Both the position numbers and the translations under genes were made by a program. A stretch of 64,000 nucleotides of DNA from Cornus controversa (Eukaryota > Streptophyta > Magnoliopsida > Cornales > Cornaceae). The stretch is from assembly GCA_026545225.1 (NCBI GenBank), contig CM048849.1, positions 10,651,541 to 10,715,540 on the forward strand. Direction: 5' to 3'. Of the stretch, positions 55,320-64,000 are shown one piece after another (the stretch's first letter is position 1; every line of letters begins with the position of its first letter). The notes beneath the pieces were generated by a model. It was not told the DNA's origin and did not search any database. It worked only from the letters and a program-made list of their open reading frames with translations.

Positions 55320-56700
55320 CAAAATTTGTGTTTTCGACTGGGCCTTATTTGTTTCTGGCTAATAAGATGGCCCATTAGACTGCCATATCAGAATTAGAAT
55401 GTGACCCCACTTATTCAAGGTTTCGGAATACCAGAGCAAGTGCATCATATGGGAGGGAAGAGTAAGGATGCTCTCTAGGTGGAGATTAAAATATCAAGTG
55501 AAATCTACTTGTGATGGTGCACTCTTATCACTTAATGATAGTATTGGACCTTCTCTAATGCTGGAGAAGATCACAGTATGTAAAAAATATATTCTAAACT
55601 CCCCTTTCTATCTCATAGTTAGTGTCGGCCTGTCAGAAAGTTCATAGAATTATTATTACTTAATTTCAAGTTTTAACCATTTTAATTAGGATCACACTTT
55701 TTGTCACCCACTCAAACCAAACAGTGACAGTGTGGAAATCACTTTTGTACTTAAACTCCGGACTCCATTGTGATAACTTGGATCACTTAAAACCTAGTTC
55801 ATTAGTCTTATATCCTCTAGCTAACATTATGAAACTCCTGTTTGGGAGTACCAAATCGTTTGAACTAAATTTTTTCCAATTCAGTGCTCCCGAATCAACA
55901 TATTTTTTTCTTTTGTCAGAAATAGAGAAAAAAAGCTGTCATTATGTCTAGAACATGACAGTAAATGAACTAAGCCCAACCAAGTAGATGTTTATAGAAG
56001 CTTGTAACGTGTTCAAGCTAGATGAGAGAGATCTAAAGTTGTCATTGCCATAACAGTCTTGCGGTAACCATTGGAGAGGAAAAAAACTTGGTTGCACCCA
56101 TTGTATCATGCGCCAGATAATCACAGTCCTAGATGTAGTGATGGGTCTCGACACATGTACTACACACCTAGGGCTGTGATTATCCTGATGCATGGTGCAA
56201 CAGAAGCAACCAAGTTTTTTTCGTTGGAGAGGAGTTACATGTGTTGGGTTTACAATGAAAAGGAATTGTAACTGTAGTTTGTTTTAGGGTTCTTTTATAA
56301 TCCAACCGCTAAATAAATATTATATCATATAAGGCTGAAGGGTTGTTTGCTAATGATTTAAATGAACTTTTTGGACCTTAGCTATGGAATAGTTTTCAGT
56401 TGGGATTTAAATTAGTTTGTTCACTATCCTAAGAAACCGATCTCAATTGTTTTGTTCAGTAAAAAATAGCTCAAACTTAGTTCATTTATTCAATAAACAA
56501 GTTCAAGCCAAACTTTCAAATTTTGATTTAACAATCAAAATCTTGAAATAACTAGTCAGTCCCAACACAAAGATATCTCACCAACTACTGGCTATAAATG
56601 CTCTTGTAATATGTAAATATGAAATGATTCTAAATTTTCAGCTATTGACTCTTGAAAATGGCTATTTTTTTCTGGAGTTTGCACCTGACATCAACAACCC
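55320..56700. repeat. Duplicated block, copy B right arm (upstream of GatC)
   Basis: Matches 41990-43427 along its length, including the 141-bp MITE. It ends at AATTATCTAGG, where copy A is cut by the Tekay sequence. It would contain the GatC upstream region. Confidence 0.85.
56081..56221. mobile_element. 141-bp MITE (copy B)
   Basis: Same MITE as at 42788-42928, with diverged flanking TSD (TTGGAGAGGA). Its presence at the same place in both copies dates it before the duplication. Confidence 0.75.
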
Positions 56701-59386
56701 TAATTATCTAGGTAAGATCAGGTTTTCCTTAACTGGCAATGGGCTTATTAATTTTCTTAGAAACCTCCGATGTCCCCTGGCTAAGCTTAAAAGGATGTTA
56801 CCTGGTTTGACTTATGAGTGGCTGGATGGGTGGATCACTACCATTTTCCCAAGCGTAATTGCCATAGTACAAATGGCATTACAGGATTGTGGGGCTGCTA
56901 CAATGATCCAAAAATAGGTGAGCTATTTGCATCCCTCGATTTTTGTTTTTTCCAAAATTATTTTGATTTTGTCCAGCTAGTTTTTGATTCCTTGGTGTTT
57001 AGGTCTTAGTCTCTGGTTGATTCATGAGAAAATGTAGGAAAGATTAAGAGAAATAGAAAAATCAATTGCTGATCATAGTTCTTATATGACAACTTATGAT
57101 ATTCCTACTATATATTTGGGCTGATTTTCTCTATGCTCTATATGTTGTGAATATCGCTTCTGTTGTCGAAATTGGGATTTGTTTCCCACTAGTATTTTCA
57201 TGCCTATTTTAATGTTTACCTGGTGGTATTTTCATAGGCTTTGTTCTCTTTTGATGCTTTTTCTAAGGGTTGTATTATGCTCTTTAGTAGTTTTATTTGG
57301 TTCAAAGTGCATTATCAACAGCTTTATAACCTTGTTCATGACATTGTATTATTTGTACTCTTTCCAAACCTTGATTCTATAAGTTCTTTATTTGAATGTT
57401 TTTGGAGCAGTTTGTACCGATGGTGTTTGTTTTATTGTTCTCTTTGTTGATTGATCTAAGCTTTATGAACTATTGTCTAAAATTGAATTTAGTTTACTAG
57501 AATGTATTGTATCAATTTTATGATATGATGTTGAATTTTATTATAAGAAATCTGGATCTCAACTATATGTTATATATATTGCCAAGGAGTTAGGGACATT
57601 CACAAATGTCTGATGTTAAGTTTGAATTGTATGCCCTAACACAATCTTAATATAATGTCAGGTTATGTAATGGCACTTTAGATAACTAAATCATTTCAAC
57701 CTTTGATTTGGAGATTTTTTTTTACTTTACTTTACATTATCAATTTTTGCTTCAAAAGGAAAAAAAAAAACTACTTTGAGTGTTATATTTTGGCCCAAAA
57801 CCTGTATCACCAAAATGGTGATATTGATATGTTTTTGGCCCAAATATCATAAAACTTACTGTAGCGGAGGAAATTGATTTCACTTAAAGTGACCCAACCG
57901 TATCACATATACAAGCAAAAATTGAAAATACTCGACATTTTTTCTTGCCCAATTCTCTCTCCTCGCTCACAACTACTCTGGGGATTTACAGGCGATATTG
58001 AAAGTGATGCCCTAGATTTGTTCAGAGAAACTTCCATATTTCTCCTCTAGCTCTCTATTGCGTTTTCAGTGAGTGAAAACCCTAGATTTCTCCATTGTTA
58101 GCCCTAGAGAGAGAGAGAGTTGAGAGAGTTTTAGAGAGAGAAATCGAGCAATGGAGTTACAGGGAAGTTTGAATCTACTGCTACAACAATTCAGAGTCCT
58201 GTTCTTGATATTAAATCGTCATAGTGTTTCTACGCTCTCGTTCTTTGAAAATCTCCTCTGTAAGTTCTCAGATCTTCGAACCCGAATGGTTTGTTTTGAA
58301 TTTCTTCAATCTGATTTCTTTCGATTTGAATATCTACACATTCGTCATATAATCATTAAAAAATTATTTAATTAATTGCGTTTTGTTAGCTAGCTTTATT
58401 TATCAAAATTGTCCATTTATTGATAGAATTTTATTAATGTGATTCTAGAATCGGAGATGGGTTTCTCGGAATCTCTTTTTTAGCTTTTGTCTGATAATTA
58501 TTAATGATCAACTCCGTTGGGTTGCTGAGAAGTTGAACGAAATGAAGAGAAATTATGAAATTTTAGATTATTCTTTTTACCCATGGAATGATGTTGATTT
58601 AGCTAGCATTTAAATTTCATCCGAGTCTTGAAAATAGTTGCATCTTGGATTCTGATCTTTTACTATTCGAATCAGATTTGGCTTTGGCTTTGCCTCCTCA
58701 GTTTGCCACCAGATTGTTGTAGATCAATATGGATCAGTGTTCGGAGCCCTATCTACTTTTCCTTTGAATTATGGCTTAGCCAACAACAATGTTAGGAGTA
58801 GGCCTTAGTCTACATCTGGCTTTGCTCATGTTTCGGGCCTTCTCAATTGTGAACTCGGCCAGCTATAAATATTTATACGATTTATACAACTTAACTTTCC
58901 AGAAAAACAAAAATCTGGATTTTGCTTTGTAAGTTAACGTTCTACAATGGATTGGAACTTTGCATCTCTTTAGGTTTGTAGATTTCCATGTTAACCCACG
59001 AAATTTTTTCTTATGTTTCAGCATAATGTTATATTAGTATATTGGGTGTTTATTATTATGATTTTGTTGCATTATTTTGGGCAGATGTTTGTGCTTGTTT
59101 GAAAGAGAAGATCCTTAACATCTCAAATCTCAATTGGCATCATCTCCATGGGAAATTTTGGGCTATGTTCTTGCAGTTCATATTAGAGGGCTGCAACAGC
59201 CCAAAAGATGTGATCATGTGAAGCACTTTTCTTCGCTATTTCTTTTGAGCATTAACTGTATCACCTTCTATAACGTACAATTTGGACTTGCTTCATATTC
59301 CTCTCTTAAAGGATTAAGTTGCTTTTGGGAGAACCATGTATATTTTGTCATTTTGTGCAAAATTTGAGGCTTTAGTATGTTTGCAG
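56701..59386. other. Unassigned sequence between duplicated block and glycine-rich gene exons
   Basis: A short exon-like frame starts at ATG 58151 (MELQGSLNLLLQQFRVLFLI) with a GTAAGTT donor and a GAGAGA-rich leader before it. 59090-59225 has an open stretch VCACLKEKILNISNLNWHHL. I cannot link either to a family. They might be leader exons of the plus-strand gene at 59387, but the expected glycine-rich N-terminal exons are absent. Confidence 0.3.
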
Positions 59387-60447
59387 GAGGAAGTAGTAGT
59401 GGCTGCCTAGAAAACTCGGGTGCTGCTGGGACTTTTTATGATACTGTTCCGTTGAACCTTATCGTTAACAATGACAGCATGTTAACAGATACTGACACAC
59501 TACTTTTGGAGTTCCTTAATCAACCGCTTATGACAAATGTTTATATCCGAAATCATGCCAAAGCTATTGTTTCTTTGCTTTGGAGTCGTGTTCAGGTCCG
59601 TGAAATGTGCATCCTTAGTTTCCACCTCCAGGATATGTTCCAAAAAATGCATTTCAGGTCATGGATATGTGTCTAGGTTTCTCCCTGTGCATCACAGGGC
59701 GAAGTGAAAATCCTATATAACATAACATGTCCATATGGTAATATAGCTTCTGTAACATTATAACATATGAACATTTTAGGATACATATCTTTGAACATCT
59801 TGCAAGACAAGGAACACGTTCTTGTTTTTCTTTGTCAGGCCATGCATGTTCATTTGCACATGTTGGGCGCATTTCCCCTGAATTAATACCCTCCACCTTT
59901 TGCTTAATTACTTTTTTCTTTATCTTTGCCTCATGTATGTATTTTTTGGGTGAGTGTAAGTAATATAATATTAAACAGAGCTGTATGAGGAAAAATAATG
60001 CTCACATTCCATGAGCATGACCTTTTAGTTTGAAGCATGATATCCAAATACCATATCTTCTTTCCTTTGATGGAAGGGTCTATACCAACAAGTCTATCAG
60101 CTACTAGCTCCTCTTTTTACTTCTACAGTGGAAGATGCACTTCTAATGCTCGAAGAGCCTCCAATTAGATGCCACCTCGAAGCACCTCTCAAAACTCATC
60201 CACTTGTAAATCTGTCTCCTTTGGTGACACTCACTTTGCTGTTTTAGAGTAGAGATATATCCTCTTTTTTCCCCTGGAGATTTATGTTGCATGTATCTAA
60301 TTCAGCCTTCTCTCTTAATCATCATTCAGGTCCAAGGAGAAATTAGTCTCGTGTCATGGTGTTTTGAGCTTTGGGTTAGCACATTATGCTTTATCAGAAT
60401 TTAAGTTATTGGCAGAAGAGCTATTAATGAGTGAATCTGTAATTAAG
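59387..60447 (+). pseudogene. Large plant glycine-rich membrane protein gene (At4g32920-like), two exons, broken
   Basis: Exon 59387-59595 encodes GGSSSGCLENSGAAGTFYDT then LLEFLNQPLMTNVYIRNHAK and SLLWSRVQ. Exon 60330-60447 encodes VQGEISL then, after a frame break, GVLSFGLAHYALSEFKLLAE and ELLMSESVIK. These match consecutive segments of the roughly 1,400-residue plant 'glycine-rich protein' family with a C-terminal membrane part; function unknown to me. The second exon is 118 bp where 120 is needed, so a 2-bp deletion shifts the frame. An L1 and a copia insertion follow where later exons should be. Splice sites (GCAG, TTCAG, GTCCGT, GTAATG) are intact. Confidence 0.8.
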
Positions 60448-60759
60448 GTAATGACCATTTTGTGCATATCCTTGTATAATTCATGGCTTTGTTATTTGTT
60501 GAACTCTCTATATAACCTTTCTATGCAGTTTACCTTTTGTAGATTCTCTTATATAGTTTAATTTATTTATGTGGGTAGATTGGACAACTCTATAAAATTC
60601 TATCATGTTTTCATTTTTCGTTCCACCCCCACTTGGGCTCTCCCAAGTGCAGAACTCACAAATTTATATATGCGTTCTATCATGTGAATAAATGTTTTTC
60701 TCTTAGAATTTTACTATGTGAACACACACACACACTAGTCATGGTCTTCTCCATTTACA
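60448..60759. other. Remaining intron of the glycine-rich gene fragment
   Basis: AT-rich sequence after the last recognisable exon. No further exon seen before the LINE. Confidence 0.4.
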
Positions 60760-62400
60760 AATGTAAGTTCTAATGGCACTCGGATGAAAGGGGAGCGCAC
60801 CCTAAAAGGATTATACAAAAGGGTATATCTCTATAGCCTCATACTATCCAAAAACTCCACTAACAACTCTACAGATGTGCATATCCTCTCTAAAACCCAA
60901 AAAGAATATAACTCAACATATGGTGTTTTAGAACCCAAATTAGAGCTTCTACACTATCAAAAGACCACATATTTATCTCACACCACAGACCCCACCATAT
61001 TCAGAAAGTCCCTACCCTCCATGCATCTCGAGCATGGTTCCCACTGTACATCCCCTCCAAGACTAGAGTGCATCTATTGCGTAACCCCGCATAACCTACT
61101 GCACCCCAAAAATAGCAAAGAACATAACCCAAATATCTCCAGCAACAGGGCAATGCAACAAGAGGTGGCTCACTTTTTCTTTGCCCTCTTACACATACAA
61201 CACCAATTAATCACGATATGACGCCTCTTCCTCAATCCAATTTCAAAACCCTTCCAAAGTCGTTGTCTAGCCAAAGAACACTACCTTAAGGGGAAGCTTT
61301 TGTTTTCCACACCTCTTTCTAGGGGAATATTGCCTTTCCAAGGGATTATTGCTGCTTTGTCACCCTGAAGCATCCAATGGATAGATCTCGCCATGAATCT
61401 CCCATGCTTAGAGCCCACCCAACTCCTCCCATCATCACCCTTCCTCTAGATGGCTTGTTAGTATAGAAAATCTAAAAAGACGAGCACTTCCTCAATTTCC
61501 CAGTCCTAGACATTCCTCTCAAACTGAACATCTCATGACAGCTCCCCGTTATCAAGATGGTAACAAACCCAGCCACCAAGTTGCCCACCGCTATCTTGAA
61601 CATTCTCACAAATAAGCAAGCTAGAAGCCAATCCTCCCCACACCAAATATCCATCAAAAAATGAATGTATCTTTCATTTCTCACCTTGAAACAAACATAG
61701 CGTAGATAGTTTATTTCGTCCCTGGCAAATGTTCTTCCAAAGGCCAACACCTGCTGGAACAGTCAACTCCTTAGAACAACACCCACCGTGGTCCTGCCCA
61801 ACCTTGCTCTTTATAATCCTCCTCTATAATTTATCTTTTCACTCTATATCTCCATAACCATTCCCCATTAAGGCTTAATTAAACAAGCTAAATTTTCTTA
61901 TGCCTAGACCGCCCACCCTTGGAGGCTTTCAAATCTCCTCCCAACTCACCAAATGATATTTAAACTCATCTCCCATACCTCTTCACAAGAAATTTCTTTG
62001 CTACCTCTCTTAACTTTTTATCATGAAGAAGGGGATCTGGAATAGAGAAATATAGTAAGTTAGGAAATTCAACAAAGCACTTTTGATGAGAGTGAGACGA
62101 ACTCCCTTTGAGAGGTATTGTTTCTTCCACCTAACAAGCCTTTTCTCAAATCTTTCCACCACTGGCTCCCATTTTGATGACATACTCGAAGAAGATCTCG
62201 ATGGAAAGCCCAAATACAATACCAGGAAGGCTCCAATCCTACAGCCCAAGATCTCATTTAAGAGGATATGTTGCCAATTATCCCTGTCAAGACAATATCG
62301 CTTTTCTAGATGGTAATCTTTAGCCTGACGCTACTTAGAAACTCATCTATGATATATCTGGATGCAGATATATGGTTCTCCTTTAATCATGATTTGATAA
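60760..62400 (-). mobile_element. L1-type LINE, 3' half of ORF2, minus strand
   Basis: From right to left: RT C-terminal region LGCRIGAFLVLYLGFP-like, SKWEPVVERFEKRLVRWKKQ and YLSKGVRLTLIKSALLNFLT. Then DIWCGEDWLL, the zf-RVT region (KHGRFMARSIHWMLQ, PWKGNIPLERGVENKSFPLK) and the plant L1 C-terminus (VLERICTSVELLVEFLDSM). Numerous stops. 5'-truncated, as is usual; no poly(A) tail is evident at the left end. Confidence 0.82.
62010..62249 (-). pseudogene. L1 RT C-terminal fragment
   Basis: A 79-residue open stretch of the LINE above with WEPVVERFEKRLVRWKKQYL, then SKGVRLTLIKSALLNFLTYY, diagnostic of plant L1 ORF2 (usual S.GGR.TLI.S.L...P.Y). Too short to act. Confidence 0.85.
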
Positions 62401-62700
62401 TTTTAGCCACTCTATCTCTATCTTAGCCAAGTCTTTATATGATTTAATGATCTTAAAAAATGCTTCTCATAGATTTTGTAAAATAATTAGCTAAAGCACA
62501 TGATTAGGGTAATTATTGGTATAGTTGATCTACTTAATGGGTCAGAGAGGTGCACATGTAAAATATCGTATATGGCTACATGAATCTTTTTTCACCATTG
62601 TGCAAAGCCTTTTCGAAACTAACAGGAGAAGGCTGCATGAATCCCATTTCGCCAATTCATTTTGTTTGAGTTCATAACCTTGGATTTATATTAAGAAGAT

Positions 62701-62895
62701 TGTTACAACTATTGGTTAAGTTTGTTAGCTGGATTAGTGTGCTTAGTTGTAATTATTTGTTATGAGCTAGATGCCAGCTGTAATGTGGTTTAGTTATCAT
62801 TACCTTAACAGTCATGTATATAAACTTGTTTGTACAGCTTTCACGATAATTCAATGAGAAATTTCATTCAATCCTCTCTTTTCTTCTTTTTGTAA
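62701..62895 (+). repeat. 5' LTR of the right-edge copia element
   Basis: About 195 bp. The right border is uncertain because no second LTR is in the window; it is set by the PBS. Confidence 0.6.
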
Positions 62896-63005
62896 TATGG
62901 TATTAGAGCACAATTGCCTTCGCTATGCTTCGCAATTTCTTTATGTTTCTCTGTTCTTTTGTTCATCGCTTCTAGCGATTTTCTCTTTGATTTTTTGGTT
63001 GGATC

Positions 63006-63465
63006 ATGGCTCGTGGAGGGGCTGCTCGAGGAGGCAACAATGGAGGAAATCGTATCAATACAGGCAAAATGATTGGAGTCAATAGTGAGAATCAATTTGC
63101 TGCTTTCGATTCTTCAGATCATCCAAATCGTTCTCTTGTTGATGATTCTAATAGTCCGTTCTATCTAGCCATTGGAGATCACCCTGGTTTGAGCTTTGTT
63201 TCTACTCCTCTAACAGGTAGCAATTACAATTCTTGGTCTCGTGCCATGACTATGGCTCTAATAGCTAAGAATAAAATGTGTTTTGTCAATGGTTCTATTT
63301 TTAAGCCTAAAATTGATGATCAAGCGTATAATTCTTGGTCTTGATGCAACAATATGGTGATGTCTTGGATCTTGAATGATGTGTCTAAAGAGATAGCTGA
63401 TAGGGTCATGTATGTTGATTCTGCTGTTGATATGTGGAATGATCTACACGATCGGTTCAGTCAAG
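63006..63465 (+). pseudogene. Copia gag N-terminus with one stop
   Basis: MARGGAARGGNNGGNRINTG leader, then the gag motif GLSFVSTPLTGSNYNSWSRA, MTMALIAKNKMCFVNGSI, an in-frame TGA after YNSWS near 63342, and MSWILNDVSKEIADRVMYVD, WNDLHDRFSQGM. Gag_N/UBN2-type. Confidence 0.8.
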
Positions 63466-63508
63466 GAATGGTCCACCTTTCATTCCTCATTGTAATGTTT
63501 CCTCTGTT

Positions 63509-64000
63509 TTGTCCACTGAGACCTTATGGCATTATAGGCTGGGACATCCATCTTGTATAGTTACTCGTTGTTCAAATAACATTCCTATTTTCAATGTTAG
63601 GAATGACAAGTCTTTTCATTGTAATATATGTCATCTTGCTAAACAAAGGCGATTGCCATTTGTATCAAATAATAGATTCTCGGCTTCCCCATTTGATCTC
63701 ATACATATAGATACTTGGAGTCCTTTTTATACAGCCTCTGTTGAAGGTTATAAGTACTTTCTAACCATTGTGGATGATTATTCACGTTTTACTTGGATCT
63801 CTCTTCTAAAAATAAAAGGTCATGTGCAGAATGTTATACCAGTTTTTTTTAATAGGGCCAAGACTCAATATTGTTGTAATATCAAGGGCATTCGTTCTGA
63901 TAATGTAAAGTAATTCAATCTTACTGAGTTTTATCAATCTCATGGTGTTATTCACTATCACTCGTGTATTGAAAGGCCACAACAGAACTCAGTAGTTGAG
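63509..64000 (+). pseudogene. Copia pre-integrase and integrase, partial
   Basis: [17 protein letters not shown] and FHCNICHLAKQRRLPFV form the zinc-binding H..H/C..C motif. SPFDLIHIDTWSPFYTASVE carries the first Asp, FLTIVDDYSRFTWISLLK follows, and GIRSDNVK the second Asp. A stop then precedes FYQSHGVIHYHSC and QQNSVVE at the edge. Confidence 0.85.

Larger units (their letters stand above)
62701..64000 (+). mobile_element. Ty1/copia element, 5' part, internally deleted, runs off the window
   Basis: A probable 5' LTR starts TGTTACAACTATTGG at 62701, has TATATAAACTTG near 62816 and ends about 62895. TGGTATTAGAGC (PBS with one change) lies at 62898-62909. Gag begins at 63006. At about 63465 gag jumps directly to the pre-integrase region, so protease is deleted. 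Integrase follows to the end of the window with a stop near 63911. Confidence 0.82.

Noticed and set aside
60784..61221. 145-residue plus-strand open frame
   Set aside because: It is the reverse complement of L1 ORF2 C-terminus; the minus-strand motifs explain the sequence.

Overview
The window is nuclear DNA from a flowering plant, almost certainly a woody or large-genome eudicot. Split plant genes have GT..AG introns. The repeats are the plant set: Ty1/copia, Ty3/gypsy of the Tekay and Tat types, a Cassandra-type TRIM, RTE and L1 LINEs, a tRNA-derived SINE, and hAT/Mutator-type elements. I cannot name the species.

Layout. (1) Positions 68-27030, minus strand: the 5' part of a SNF5/BSH-type SWI/SNF subunit gene. 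Six exons give 148 codons without interruption. Two introns are 12.5 and 13.6 kb and packed with transposons. Intron 3 holds an RTE LINE, a Mutator-type MITE, a 3 x 203 bp repeat, a 247-bp TRIM, two hAT-like elements and a 2.9-kb gag-only gypsy element. Intron 2 holds a SINE, a small copia element inside an RTE remnant, and a four-level nest (old copia fragment, DNA element, 5.9-kb copia, DNA element). (2) 28731-37430: minus-strand Tat-type gypsy element cut off in the protease region, with a tandem array and an opposite-strand extra ORF between pol and the 3' LTR. (3) 37560-40560: 5' half of an L1 LINE, minus strand. (4) 40617-56700: a duplicated block. A truncated Tekay chromovirus (43428-50551) separates the copies, and its 3' LTR contains a Cassandra element with 5S rRNA-like LTRs. 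(5) 51200-55250: decayed GatC (glutamyl-tRNA amidotransferase subunit C) gene, minus strand, with a 2.5-kb solo LTR in an intron. (6) 59387-60447: two exons of a large plant glycine-rich membrane protein gene, plus strand, frameshifted. GatC next to this gene matches my memory of the Arabidopsis At4g32915/At4g32920 neighbourhood. (7) 60760-62400: 3' half of an L1 LINE, minus strand. (8) 62701 to the end: start of a decayed copia element.

The only gene that looks functional here is BSH; the other host genes are broken. Many insertions have exact target-site duplications (TSDs), so their order of arrival can be read. Element identities come from conserved motifs and structural landmarks read by eye; no database search was run.
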